Below, piece after piece: positions 16,527-26,506 of a stretch of 64,000 nucleotides of DNA. The DNA comes from DATKWD01 sp963704815 (GTDB lineage: Bacteria; Actinomycetota; Acidimicrobiia; Acidimicrobiales; Salinilacustritrichaceae). The notes under the pieces are model-generated. The model searched no databases. It was not told where the DNA came from and saw nothing but the letters and a program-made list of their open reading frames with translations. Made by a program: the position numbers and the translations under genes. Positions within the stretch are counted from its first letter, which is position 1. Each line of letters opens with the position of its first letter. The DNA lies in assembly GCA_963704815.1 (NCBI GenBank), contig CAVPHU010000004.1, positions 1-64,000 on the forward strand. Reading direction: 5' to 3'.

Positions 16527-19172
16527 CCATCTTCAACCTCCGGGTCGGATCGGCCACCGACGTCGGCCAACTCCGCAAGATCAACCAGGACGCCATCGTG
16601 GTCGACGGCGGCATCTTCGGCGTCGCCGACGGCATGGGTGGCCACCAGGGCGGCGAGGTCGCCAGCGCAGTGGCCGTCGAGGTCCTCGGACGCGGGATGG
16701 CCGCACCCACTCCGTCCGGATTCGAGGCAGCCGTCAAGGCCGCCAACCTGGCGGTCTACGAACAGGGGCAGGCTCGGGACGAGCTGGCGGGCATGGGCAC
16801 CACCCTCGTCGCCATCGCCGAGATCGACGTCGACGACGAGGCCCACCTCGTGATCGTCAACGTCGGCGACTCACGTGGCTACCTCCTCCGAGACCGCAAG
16901 CTCGTGCAGATCACCGAGGATCACTCCTTGGTCGCCGACCTGGTTCGAGCCGGCCGCATCACCGCCGAGGAGGCCGAGACCCACCCCCGCCGCAACATCG
17001 TCACCCGGGTCCTCGGACTCGACGAGAACGTCAGAGTCGACCAGTTCGCCGTGCTCCCGTTCGAGGGCGACCGGTTCCTCATGTGCTCCGACGGTCTCAC
17101 CAACGAGGTCAGCGAAGCCGACATCACCGCCACGCTCGTCCGGGTCGACGACCCCACCGAGGCCGCCAACACGTTGGTTCGCATGGCCAACGAGGCCGGC
17201 GGTCGGGACAACATCAGCGTCGTCATCGTCGACGTGCTCGACGACGACGGCCAGGCCGTCCGGGCCAGCGCCACCATCGCCGACGAGCCTTCGTCACTCG
17301 AGTCCACCGACGATCTGACCGACCTCGCAGACGACGAGGCGGAAGAGCCCGACGAGCCGCAGGACGAGCAGGAATCCGACGAGGCGGAAGAGCCCGACGA
17401 CTCGCAGGACGAGCAGGAATCCGACGAGCTCGACGCCCTGGGCGAGCTCCGGACCGCCGGGGTCATCGGCGCGGTCGGCGCCATGAGCGCCGCCAACGCA
17501 GCGGGTGCCGCCGGAGCGGTTGGGCCCGATGATCCAGGTCCCGACGAGGAGCCCTGGGTTCCTGAGCCCGGGTGGCTCGATGAGGACGACGAGATCGACG
17601 TGGGCGACGACCTCGCTGACGAGGTGGACCCGACCGAGGAAAGCGACTCCATCGCCGACGATCTGGAGTCCGAGCAGATCGGCCCATCGGACGCAGGCCG
17701 TGCGGGTCAGCCATGGGACGACCAAGCCGCCCCCGACGACCACGACACCGAAGCCGACCCAGGCCGTGCGGGCGAGCCATCGGACGACCAGGCCGCCCCC
17801 GACGACCACGACACCGAAGCCGACCCAGGCCGTGCGGGCGAGCCATCGGACGACCAAGCCGCCCCCGACGACGACGACACCGAAGCCGACCAGGCCGTGC
17901 GGGCGAGCCATCCAACGACCAAGCCGCCCCCGACGACCACGACACCGAAGCCGACCCAGGCCGTGCGGGCGAGCCATCCAACGACCAAGCCGCCCCCGAC
18001 GACCACGACACCGAAGCCGACCCAGGCCGTGCGGGCGAGCCATCCAACGACCAAGCCGCCCCCGACGACCACGACACCGAAGCCGACCCAGGCCGTGCGG
18101 GCGAGCCATCCAACGACGAGGCCGCCACCGACGACGACGACATCGACCACGAGAACGCGACCGCCGAGATCGCCGCGCCGACCGCCGAAGCAGACACCGA
18201 CACGGACGCAGACGACGACGAGGTCACCGACGACGAAGACCCAGAGACCGACGCGGACGAAGCCTCGCCGCGACGCGGCGCGGCGGCAACGGCCGTCATC
18301 GGCGCCACCGGTGCCGCGGCCCTGGCCGGCGGCAAAGCACGCGATTCTGCCGGAGTCACCATTGCCGCCGACCGGGCACGCACGCCGAAGCCGGAGGCGT
18401 CGCAGGCATCCGAGCCGGACGCCGCAGCCGACGACAAGCTCTCGCGCCGCCAACGCAAGAAGCAGGCCAAGACCGACGACGCCGCCGCGGCCGACGAGCC
18501 AGCAGCCGACGACAAGCTCTCGCGCCGCCAACGCAAGAAGCAGGCCAAGACCGACGACGCCGCCGCGACCGGTGCAGCCGCAGTCGCCGACGGCGACGCC
18601 CCGACGACGAGCTCGGTCGACGATCTCGCCGGATTCGGTCGGGCGCTCGACGACTCACAGCTGGCCGACGCCGAGACGTCGGTGCCGACGACGACGACGA
18701 CGACCTCGACGACCTCATCCCGACCCGGCGCCGGTTCAGCTGGCGGGTCGCCGCGTTCCTCTTCCTGTTCTGCGCGGTGATCGGGGTCGCCATCGGCGCC
18801 CTCGGCGTCTATGCGCGGGGGACCTACTACGTCGGCTACGACGACAATCGGGTCGCGATCTTCCAAGGCCGCCCCGGGGGCGTGCTGTTCTTCGACCCCA
18901 CCGTCGAGGCGCACAGCAACATCATCCGCGCCGAGTTGCTGCCCGTCTCGGCGGACAAGGTCGACGACGACCCCGATTTCGGCACGTTCGGCGAGGCCCA
19001 GGTGTTCATCACCAACCTGCAGCTGGTCGACGTCGACACGCTCCCGGTGACGGGCGAACCCGGCAGCTTCGACGGCGCGGCCGAACCCCCCGCAACGCCG
19101 TCGACGACCGCCATCCCGCTTCCCCCCGAAGCCCCGACGCCGGCAGGCTCCCCCGACACCACCGCCGGCTGA
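16523..19172 (+). CDS. pstP: PP2C-type Ser/Thr phosphatase PstP with giant repeat linker; two apparent frameshifts
   Basis: Residues 1-240 are a complete PP2C domain (INQDAIVV, GVADGMGGHQGGE, VNVGDSRGYLL, MCSDGLTNEV, GGRDNISVVIVDV). It dephosphorylates PknB and its targets. A very long acidic linker follows, including six 22-residue repeats. Then comes a membrane segment (VAAFLFLFCAVIGVAIGAL, from about 18755) and the extracellular tail GTYYVGYDDNRVAIFQG typical of PstP. The frame is 2 to 17891, 1 to about 18680, and 3 to TGA 19172. The first change is loss of one C in the third repeat; the second lies just before a GAC run. Corrected length is about 883 aa versus about 500 in mycobacteria. 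The correct C-terminal stop overlaps the rodA start, supporting the corrected model. Confidence 0.8.
17695..18089 (+). repeat. 66-bp tandem repeats inside pstP (six units plus a partial)
   Basis: Units start at 17695, 17761, 17827, 17892, 17958 and 18024, and a diverged partial unit starts at 18090. Each encodes a 22-residue unit such as GRAGEPSNDQAAPDDHDTEA. All are 66 bp except the third, which is 65 bp (17827-17891) because CCC has become CC. Units 4-6 are nearly identical, showing recent expansion or homogenisation. Confidence 0.9.
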
Positions 19173-20494
19173 TGGGCCGACTGCGCCGCACGACCGAGCT
19201 CGGGCTGCTGGTCCTCGCGGTCATCATCACGACGGGTGCCTACACCCTGGCGAGCCTCGGCCGAGACGCCACGATTCCGGCCAACATCGGCCCGTTCCTC
19301 GCCCTGCTGCTCGCACTGTTCATCGGGGCCCACATCGCCATCCGCAAGCTGGCGCCGAACGCCGACGGTGTGCTCTTCCCGCTCGCCGCCCTGCTCAACG
19401 GCATCGGCTACGTCTTCATCGTCAGGATCGACGAGGCCAAGGCCGATCCCGACGGCCTCGCCGCCTACCAGCTCACCTGGACCGCCCTCGGCATCGCCTG
19501 CTTCATCGCCACCCTCTTCGTCATCCGCCGAGCCCGCGACCTCGAGCGCTATCGCTACACCTTTCTCCTGATCGGCGTCGCCCTCCTGGTGATCCCGCTC
19601 GTCCCGTTCGTCGGCCGCGAGATCAACGGTGCGCAGATCTGGGTGAGCATCGGGCCGGTCAACTTCCAGCCGGGCGAGTTCGCGAAGATCGCGCTGGCGC
19701 TGTTCTTCGCCGGCTACCTCGTCGAGCGACGCGAACTCCTGGCCATGAGCACCTGGCGGCTCGGACCGCTCCATCTCCCCGACCCCAAGGTGCTCGGACC
19801 GGTCCTGCTGGCCTGGGGGGTCTCCCTCGTCATCATGACCCTCGAGAAGGATCTCGGAAGCTCGTTGCTGTTCTTCGCTCTGTTCGTCGCCCTGCTGTGG
19901 ATCGCCACTGAGCGGGTGGGCTACCTCGCGATCGGCGGGGTGCTGTTCGCCGGCGGGGCCATGCTCGCCTGGTCGACCTTCGCTCACGTGCGCGAACGGG
20001 TGGAGATCTGGCTGAACCCGTGGCCGGTGGCGAAGGACGAGGGCTTCCAGGTCGTCGAAGCCGGGTTCGCGGTGGCCGACGGTCAGCTCACCGGGACCGG
20101 CCTGGCCCTCGGCAACCCGCTGCGTATCCCCGAGGTCGAGACCGACTTCATCTTCGCGGCGATCGCCGAAGAGCTCGGCCTGTTCGGCGGCACTGCGATC
20201 CTGGTCGCCTTCATGCTGATGATCGGAGCCGGTCTGCGCATCGCGGTCCGGGCCGACAACCCGTTCGAGAAGTTGCTGGCGGCCGGGCTCACCACCCTGA
20301 TCGGGGTGCAGAGCTTCATCATCATCGCCGGGGTCATCCGGGTCCTCCCGCTCACCGGGGTCACCCTTCCGTTCGTCAGCTACGGCGGCTCGTCCCTGGT
20401 GGCCAACTACATCCTCCTTGCGCTGCTCTTGCGCATCAGCGACACCCGCTCGACACGCACCGCCGAGGATGCACTCGAGGCCGTGCCGACATGA
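19172..20494 (+). CDS. rodA: RodA/FtsW-type SEDS glycosyltransferase
   Basis: This 440-residue protein with about ten to twelve membrane segments belongs to the SEDS family. It polymerises lipid II into glycan strands together with a class B PBP. Family landmarks include FVGREINGAQIWVSIGPVNF, QPGEFAKIALALFFAGYL, EKDLGSSLLFF and FVSYGGSSLVANYILLALLL. ATG 19172 overlaps the pstP TGA (TGATG), and its TGA overlaps the pbpA ATG (ATGA), so all three are coupled. In the order of mycobacterial operons this is RodA rather than FtsW. Confidence 0.92.
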   Translation: MGRLRRTTELGLLVLAVIITTGAYTLASLGRDATIPANIGPFLALLLALFIGAHIAIRKLAPNADGVLFPLAALLNGIGYVFIVRIDEAKADPDGLAAYQLTWTALGIACFIATLFVIRRARDLERYRYTFLLIGVALLVIPLVPFVGREINGAQIWVSIGPVNFQPGEFAKIALALFFAGYLVERRELLAMSTWRLGPLHLPDPKVLGPVLLAWGVSLVIMTLEKDLGSSLLFFALFVALLWIATERVGYLAIGGVLFAGGAMLAWSTFAHVRERVEIWLNPWPVAKDEGFQVVEAGFAVADGQLTGTGLALGNPLRIPEVETDFIFAAIAEELGLFGGTAILVAFMLMIGAGLRIAVRADNPFEKLLAAGLTTLIGVQSFIIIAGVIRVLPLTGVTLPFVSYGGSSLVANYILLALLLRISDTRSTRTAEDALEAVPT

Positions 20495-21963
20495 ACCGGC
20501 AGATCGCTCGCCTCGGAACCGCGCTCCTCGTGGCCTATGGGTTGCTGTTCATCCAGCTCAACTGGCTCAGCGTCTTCAACGCCCAGGAGCTCAAGGACAA
20601 CCCCGAGAACTCACGCGAGATCCTCCGCACGTTCGACGGCCCGCGTGGCACCATCTCGTCGGCTGACGGCGCACTCCTGGCTCAGACCGTCGCTTCGGCC
20701 CCCGGTGACCGGTTCGAGACCCAGCGGGTGTACCCCGAAGGCGATCTGTTCGCCCACTCGGTCGGGTTCTTCACGCTCAACCTCGGGTCGTCCGGTGTCG
20801 AGCGGTTCTACAACGACGAGTTGGCCGGCGAGACCGACGAGTTGGTGTTCGAGCAGCTCAGCGATCTCTTCGTCAACCGGGTCCGCAACGAAGACCTGAC
20901 GCTCACCATCCGCAAGGACGTGCAGGAGGTGGCGAAGGCCGCGCTCGGCGAGCAACAGGGCTCGGTCGTGGCCCTCGACCCGCGTAGCGGCGCCATCCTC
21001 GCCATGTGGAGCTTCCCGAGCTTCGATCCCAACCTGCTGGCCGATCACGACACCACCACCGCGACCGCCGTCCAGGTCTTCCTCGACGCCAACCCCGAGA
21101 AGCCCCTGCTGGCCAAGAGCTACCGCGAGCGCTACTTCCCCGGGTCGACGTTCAAGGTCATCACCGGCTCGGCCGGAGTGCAGACCGGACGGGTGACCGC
21201 CACCGAACCGGTCTTCCCCGTCACCAATGAGTACGTCCCGCCGCAGACCACCCGCCCCATCAGGAACTTCGGCGGATCGAGCTGTGGTGGCGACCTGTTC
21301 CAGATCCTCAGGGTGAGCTGCAACACCGCCTTCGCCGAGATGGGTGCCGAACTCGTCGGACCCGACCCGATGATCAGCACGGCCGAGGCGTTCGGCTTCA
21401 ACCGCGACATCCCGATCGATCTCCCCGACCCCGCCACCTCGAACTTCCCGACCGACTTCGACCAGAACCTCCCGGCGCTCGCCCAGTCCTCGATCGGTCA
21501 GAACGACGTGTCGGCGACACCGCTGCAGATGGCGATGACCGCCGGGGCCGTCGCCAACGACGGACGTGTGATGACTCCGCACGTGCTCGCCGAGGCACGC
21601 AACGAAGAGGGCTCGGTCGTCACCACCTTCGAACCATCCGAGTTCCAGCGGGCCGTGGACGCCCCGACCGCAGCGGTGCTACGCGAGGCCATGGTCGGCG
21701 TGGTCGGCCCCGGTGGCACCGCACAGGGCCTGGCCATCGAGGGCTTCGAGGTGGGCGGCAAGACCGGAACGGCTCAGCTCGGCACCGAGATTCCGTCGTC
21801 CCATGCCTGGATCATCGGATTCGCCGGTCCGCCGGGTCAGCCGGCCGAGGTGGCCGTTGCGGTCATCGTCGAAGGTCAACCCGGAGCCAGCGAGCAGACG
21901 GGGGGTCGGGTGGCGGCACCGATCGCTCGGGCCGTGCTGGTCCAGGCGCTCCAACCGCTCTGA
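20491..21963 (+). CDS. pbpA: Class B penicillin-binding protein PbpA
   Basis: The 490-residue protein has a short cytoplasmic start and one membrane anchor (ALLVAYGLLFIQL). A dimerisation/pedestal domain precedes a transpeptidase domain with SxxK (STFK, Ser219), SxN (SCN in RVSCNTAF) and KTG (KTGTAQ). It cross-links peptidoglycan as the partner of the upstream SEDS protein. The ATG at 20491 overlaps the rodA stop. Its length equals that of mycobacterial PbpA. Confidence 0.92.
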   Translation: MNRQIARLGTALLVAYGLLFIQLNWLSVFNAQELKDNPENSREILRTFDGPRGTISSADGALLAQTVASAPGDRFETQRVYPEGDLFAHSVGFFTLNLGSSGVERFYNDELAGETDELVFEQLSDLFVNRVRNEDLTLTIRKDVQEVAKAALGEQQGSVVALDPRSGAILAMWSFPSFDPNLLADHDTTTATAVQVFLDANPEKPLLAKSYRERYFPGSTFKVITGSAGVQTGRVTATEPVFPVTNEYVPPQTTRPIRNFGGSSCGGDLFQILRVSCNTAFAEMGAELVGPDPMISTAEAFGFNRDIPIDLPDPATSNFPTDFDQNLPALAQSSIGQNDVSATPLQMAMTAGAVANDGRVMTPHVLAEARNEEGSVVTTFEPSEFQRAVDAPTAAVLREAMVGVVGPGGTAQGLAIEGFEVGGKTGTAQLGTEIPSSHAWIIGFAGPPGQPAEVAVAVIVEGQPGASEQTGGRVAAPIARAVLVQALQPL

Positions 21964-21981
21964 ACCCAGATCGGGTCCGCC

Positions 21982-22549
21982 TCACCCAGGCGCGGGAGAG
22001 CGCCGCTGACAGTGCGTCGACGAGTTGCGTGAGCTCGGGGTCGTCGAGCGAGAAGCTCTGCCCAGCGTCTTCGAGGCAGGCGAGCCACAGGGCGCCCCGG
22101 GCTTGCGAGGCGACGCACAGACGGCTGACCCCCTGCGACGAGGCTGAGGCCCAGGAATTCGTCGAGTCCGGGTCCGAGCGCAGTGACCCCGAGATTCGCG
22201 GCCCGGTCCGAGCCGCCGAGCGACCACGCACAGGTCCTGATGTCGCCGAAGGGATCGACCGATGCCACCGTCTCATCCGACGACACACCGACCGGCTCGG
22301 CTTCCTCGAGCAGGAGCCCGAGCTCGTCGAGCATCGAAGAACTCGCAGACCGCAACCGTCTGCGGATCGAGGGCGGCTCGGACGGTGAGGCGACCGTCGT
22401 CGGCGGCAGATCCGAGCTGGGCGATCGTGGTCTCGACCCCGCCGGGATCGCCGGCGGTCAGCAGGCTCGGCATCGTCGTCCGCGCACGAGGACACGGCCA
22501 GGCCGAGCACGACCAGGGCCCCCAACGTTCGAGCACTTCTGACCGCCAT
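21982..22549 (-). pseudogene. Frameshifted lipoprotein gene
   Basis: A signal peptide with lipobox is read from ATG 22549 (ARTLGALVVLGLAVSSC). Sensible protein then continues in other frames: TTIAQLGSAADDGRLTVRAA near 22400, MLDELGLLLEEAEPVGVSS near 22330, and ACLEDAGQSFSLDDPELTQL near 22060. Three frame changes, all of the same sense, are needed. The gene opposes the pbpA and pknB transcripts and ends near 21982. It is not a known family. It may be a true pseudogene, or the sequence may contain indel errors as suspected at pstP and ppx. Confidence 0.5.
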
Positions 22550-22616
22550 CGGCCCGAGCGCAGGCGGGGCTGCTGCCTTCACCCACAAGGCGCGCCAGTA
22601 CGCTTTCGCACCGACG

Positions 22617-24599
22617 ATGAGCGATTCTGAACAGACCGTGTTCGGCGGAAGATACGAGCTTCACCGTCGGCTGGCCCGCGGGGGCATGGCCGACGTCCAT
22701 CTCGCTCACGACCGACTCCTCGATCGGCCGGTCGCGGTCAAGGTGCTGTTCGCCCAGTTCGCGTCCGACCCGAGCTTCGTCGAGCGGTTCCGCCGCGAGG
22801 CCCAGGCCGCAGCGAATCTCAACCACCCCAACATCGTCGGTGTCTACGACTGGGGGCAGGAGGGCAACCAGTACTACATCGTGATGGAGTACGTGGACGG
22901 TCGGAGCCTCGCCGAGATCCTCCGGGCCGAGGGTGCCCTCCTCCCCGAACGGGCAGCCGACATCGGAATCGACGTCGCCGCCGCCCTCGGATTCGCCCAC
23001 CGCAACGGGGTGGTCAATCGTGACGTGAAGCCGGGCAACATCCTCATCTCCACCAGCGGGCAGGTGAAGGTGACCGACTTCGGCATCGCCCGGGCCTTCG
23101 AGGAGGGGGTGAGCGAGAACCTCACCCAGGCCGGTTCGGTGATGGGGACGGCCACCTACTTCTCGCCCGAGCAGGCGCAGGGCAAGGCGGTCGATCCCCG
23201 CAGCGACGTCTACTCACTCGGGGTCGTGCTCTACGAGATGGTGTGCGGCCGTCCGCCGTTCACGGGGGACTCCCCCGTCGCCATCGCCTACAAGCACGTC
23301 CAGGAAGCTCCGACGCCGCCTCGCGAGCACAAGCCCGACCTCGACCCGGCGCTCGACGCCATCGTCCTCAAGGCGATGGCCAAGAGCACCGCCAACCGCT
23401 ACCCGTCGGCCGAAGACCTGCGGTCCGACCTCCGCCGCTACCGCGAGGGTCAGCGCGAGCTGCGGGCCGGCGCACCCGTCGGCGCCGCGGCGGCCGCCGC
23501 TGCAGCTGCGGCCGCCGCCGCAGGCGCCACGACGGCCATTCCGGCGGTCGCGGCCGAACCCGACGGCACGCAGCTCGCATCGCTCGACGGCTACGAGGAC
23601 GACGAGTACCTCGAGGAGCCCCGGCGCAACGGTGTGTTCATCGCCGTGTTGGTGGTCCTGCTGCTCCTGCTCGTCGGGTTCATCGTCGCATTCGCGCAGC
23701 TCTTCGACGGGGGCGACGACGCGGCACCGCTCATCACCGTGCCGAACGTCGTCGACAAGACCCTCGAGGAGGCCCGGGCCCAGCTCGAGTTGGACGGGTT
23801 CGAGGTGGTCACCCAGTTCGAGAAGAACGAGGACCGGCCCACCAACACCGTCTTCGCCCAGACGCCTGCCGGTGGCGAAAAGGTCGAGGAGGGATCGATC
23901 GTCACGCTCAAGATCTCGACGGGCGCGGAGACGGTGCCGATGCCCGAGGTCGTCGGCAAGACCGAGGCCGATGCCCGCCAGTTCCTCGTCGACGGCGGCT
24001 TCACCGGTGAGATCGACACGTCCACGCGCGAGTTCAGCGACGACGTGCCCGAGGGCGAGGTCATGGCGCAGGATCCTGCCCCCGGGGTCGACGTGCCCAA
24101 GGACGCTCCGATCAAGTTGACCGTGTCCGACGGCCCCGAACAGCGTCCGGTGCCCGACGTGGCCGGCAAGTCAGCGGTCGAGGCCACCTCCGAGCTGGTC
24201 AACGCGGGCTTTCAGGTCACCGAGCGAAACGAGTTCTCCGATTCGGTCGCCCAGGGTGTGGTGATCGGGACCGAGCCTCCTGCGGGCACCCTGCTCGACA
24301 AGGATTCTCCGGTCGTGATCCGCATCAGTCAGGGCGTCGAGCAGGTGGTCGTTCCCCGGGTCGTCGACCTCAGCGAGTCAGAGGCATCGTCGCGCCTGAC
24401 GACCGCCGGCTTCCGGGTGGCGGTCGAGGACCTGCTGCTCGACGATCCCGACAGCACCGACGACGGCCAGGTCCTCGAACAGCGGCCCGCCGGGGACACG
24501 CAGGCACCCGTGGGTTCGACGGTGACCATCGTCGTGGGTGTTGCACCAGATCCGCCACCCGATCCTGATGCCCCGACCGACGGCGGAAGTGGCGACTGA
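22617..24599 (+). CDS. pknB: PASTA-domain Ser/Thr protein kinase (PknB-like)
   Basis: This 660-residue protein has a kinase domain at about residues 12-275 (P-loop LARGGMADVHLA, VAVK with Lys42, DFG at 154-156, and the SDVYSLGVVLYEM F-helix). A juxtamembrane region with a run of 13 alanines and one membrane span near residues 340-360 follow. Four extracellular PASTA domains, which sense muropeptides or lipid II, end the protein. The catalytic loop reads NRDVKPGN at 134-141: the usual His of HRD is Asn (codon AAT instead of CAT), while the catalytic Asp136 and Lys138 remain. It controls peptidoglycan synthesis together with PstP and the FHA proteins. No second kinase (PknA) is present in the cluster. 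Confidence 0.92.
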   Translation: MSDSEQTVFGGRYELHRRLARGGMADVHLAHDRLLDRPVAVKVLFAQFASDPSFVERFRREAQAAANLNHPNIVGVYDWGQEGNQYYIVMEYVDGRSLAEILRAEGALLPERAADIGIDVAAALGFAHRNGVVNRDVKPGNILISTSGQVKVTDFGIARAFEEGVSENLTQAGSVMGTATYFSPEQAQGKAVDPRSDVYSLGVVLYEMVCGRPPFTGDSPVAIAYKHVQEAPTPPREHKPDLDPALDAIVLKAMAKSTANRYPSAEDLRSDLRRYREGQRELRAGAPVGAAAAAAAAAAAAAGATTAIPAVAAEPDGTQLASLDGYEDDEYLEEPRRNGVFIAVLVVLLLLLVGFIVAFAQLFDGGDDAAPLITVPNVVDKTLEEARAQLELDGFEVVTQFEKNEDRPTNTVFAQTPAGGEKVEEGSIVTLKISTGAETVPMPEVVGKTEADARQFLVDGGFTGEIDTSTREFSDDVPEGEVMAQDPAPGVDVPKDAPIKLTVSDGPEQRPVPDVAGKSAVEATSELVNAGFQVTERNEFSDSVAQGVVIGTEPPAGTLLDKDSPVVIRISQGVEQVVVPRVVDLSESEASSRLTTAGFRVAVEDLLLDDPDSTDDGQVLEQRPAGDTQAPVGSTVTIVVGVAPDPPPDPDAPTDGGSGD

Positions 24600-24615
24600 C
24601 CGAGCCCTGTCCGCG

Positions 24616-25749
24616 CTACTCCTGGCGCGCCCCGTCGAGCAGGTCGGTGAAGTTGCCGGCGATGTTGGGCCCGATCACCAACTGCTCGAGCGCGCCGACT
24701 CCGTTCTGCGTTCCGCTCTTGCCCATCACCACCTGCTGGACATGCAGGTTCTCGACCGCGAGGGGGTCGAGATCGGCGGTCTTCCAGGCCTCGGCGGCCA
24801 TGGCCAGCTCGCCCTTCCAGCACCCGTGATTCCATTCGGGGTGGCGGTACCCGATGCCCTTCATGTGGAAGCGGAGCACCGGCTCGAGCTCGATCTCTTT
24901 GGTGGTCCCGTCGTGGGCCGTCATGGTGAGCTCGGCGAACCGCGCCCACCGCGTGCCCGGGAGCCAGTCGATGTCCTGGGTGACGTGATGGAAGTGCTTG
25001 GTCCCCGGGTCCGACACACCCGGCACGGCGTCGACGGCGGCATAGGCCGGCACGATGGCCGCGTCGGTGTGCCACGGTCGGGCGTCGGGCTCGAGGAACA
25101 GCCCGATGTGTGAGCAGTGGTCGTCCCAGTGCATCGGGTTCCAGAGGAACCAGAAGCCGGCGAAGTCGGTCACCGGAGCGCCGGCCGGGTCGGCCTCGCC
25201 CACCGGTCGGATCCCCCACGAACGGTCCTTGACGCCGGTGGTGGAGTCGGCGTTCACCTCGAGGGTCTGACCCTCGAAGGTGATCTGGCCGGACCAGGTG
25301 CCGTACTGCGCGAAGCGGGTGTTGTCGAGGGTGCGCCGGGATCCGGGCTGCCAGATCTGCCGGCCCTCCTCGACGCAGGCCGTCTTGGCCGTGAACGTCA
25401 GATCGGCGGTCACGCCGGTCTCGTTGTCGTCGAGGCTGATGCGGGTCACCAGCATCGGCTCCACGACCTCGAGCCGGAACGGACCGATCCGGGTGTCGGA
25501 CGGATCGGACGGCGCGCGTCCCGAGATGTGGAAGGAGTGCTGAGTGCCGTCGGTCGTCACGAGGCTCAACGCAGCGTCCAGCACGCCGAGGTGCGGATAG
25601 CGGCCCATGGCGACACCGAAGTAGAACTCACCGCCCCGGTCGATGCCGTTGAACCAGTAGCGGTCGTAGGCATTGCGGTCGTTGGTGGCCGGCTGAGCGA
25701 TCGGCTCGGGGGTCTGGTGGATCGGGTAGTCGTCGAACGCGGAAAGCAT
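24616..25749 (-). CDS. Conserved hypothetical protein, possible lipocalin-like beta fold
   Basis: The 377-residue protein begins MLSAFDDYPIHQTPEPIAQP; the in-frame extension upstream to 25818 is not hydrophobic or conserved-looking. It is rich in beta strands with aromatic motifs such as DRYWFNGIDRGGEFYFGVAM, KDRSWGIRPVG and GFWFLWNPMHWDD. These recall the tandem lipocalin-type proteins of the CrtC/hydroxyneurosporene-synthase-like superfamily. No catalytic residues can be named and there is no signal peptide. It converges on pknB with 16 bp between stops. Confidence 0.6.
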   Translation of the reverse strand: MLSAFDDYPIHQTPEPIAQPATNDRNAYDRYWFNGIDRGGEFYFGVAMGRYPHLGVLDAALSLVTTDGTQHSFHISGRAPSDPSDTRIGPFRLEVVEPMLVTRISLDDNETGVTADLTFTAKTACVEEGRQIWQPGSRRTLDNTRFAQYGTWSGQITFEGQTLEVNADSTTGVKDRSWGIRPVGEADPAGAPVTDFAGFWFLWNPMHWDDHCSHIGLFLEPDARPWHTDAAIVPAYAAVDAVPGVSDPGTKHFHHVTQDIDWLPGTRWARFAELTMTAHDGTTKEIELEPVLRFHMKGIGYRHPEWNHGCWKGELAMAAEAWKTADLDPLAVENLHVQQVVMGKSGTQNGVGALEQLVIGPNIAGNFTDLLDGARQE

Positions 25750-25855
25750 GCACCGGACCGTAGGCGAGAACACGCCGATCACGCCGACTCCGTCGTGCTG
25801 GTGCACCTCCTGCACCACCAGTGAGCAAGGGTGCCCACCAGGACGGGGAGGTGCT

Positions 25856-26431
25856 TCAGGCTCGGGCGATGAAGTTCCGGATGAGGTCGTGGCCGGCGGT
25901 GGTGAGGATCGACTCGGGGTGGAACTGGACTCCCTCGACGTCGACCTCGCGGTGGCGTAGCCCCATGATCACGCCATCGTCGGTCTGTGCGGTCACCTCG
26001 AGGTCGTCGGGGAGGGTCGCCGGGTCGACGACGAGGCTGTGGTAGCGGGTCGCCTCGAGTGGGTTGGGAAGCCCGGCGAACACGCCGGTGTCGTGATGAC
26101 GGACGAGCGATGTCTTGCCGTGCATCACCTGCTTGGCCCGCACGACGTCGCCGCCGTACACCTCGCCGATGCACTGGTGACCCAGGCACACCCCGAGCAC
26201 CGGTCGGCGCCCGGCGAACGTGCGAATCACGTCGTTGCTGATGCCTGCATCATCGGGTGAACCCGGACCGGGCGAGATGAGCACGGCGTCGGGGTCGAGG
26301 TCGACCAGAGCTTCGACCGTGATGGCGTCATGGCGGTGCACGATCGGCTCGGCCCCGAGCTCACCCAGGTACTGGACGAGGTTGAACACGAACGAGTCGT
26401 AGTTGTCGATCACCGCCACCCGGGTTCCCAT
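25856..26431 (-). CDS. pabA: Glutamine amidotransferase, anthranilate/aminodeoxychorismate synthase component II
   Basis: The 191-residue class I GATase shows IDNYDSFVFNLVQYLGELG at the start, oxyanion SPGPGSPDDAG, nucleophile Cys in LGVCLGHQ and the His-Glu pair in VQFHPESI. It supplies ammonia from glutamine to a chorismate-using partner (TrpE or PabB), which is not in the window. In actinobacteria this gene is commonly found in the pknB-crgA neighbourhood, as here. Sequence alone does not separate TrpG from PabA. Confidence 0.88.
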   Translation of the reverse strand: MGTRVAVIDNYDSFVFNLVQYLGELGAEPIVHRHDAITVEALVDLDPDAVLISPGPGSPDDAGISNDVIRTFAGRRPVLGVCLGHQCIGEVYGGDVVRAKQVMHGKTSLVRHHDTGVFAGLPNPLEATRYHSLVVDPATLPDDLEVTAQTDDGVIMGLRHREVDVEGVQFHPESILTTAGHDLIRNFIARA

Positions 26432-26506
26432 GGTCCTCCGACGCTATCGGTCGGGATCGACCGCACGTGAAGTGGATTGGCGCTCGCTCGCGGACTCGGA
26501 CGTGCG

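Noticed and set aside
16523..20494. A single open frame running from pstP through to the end of rodA (1323 codons), as if the phosphatase were fused to a SEDS protein
   Set aside because: Between 17892 and 19171 this frame gives only low-complexity Pro/Thr- and Arg-rich sequence, while the other frames carry the real linker, membrane span and PstP tail. The rodA ATG overlaps the proper pstP stop, so two genes are the better model.
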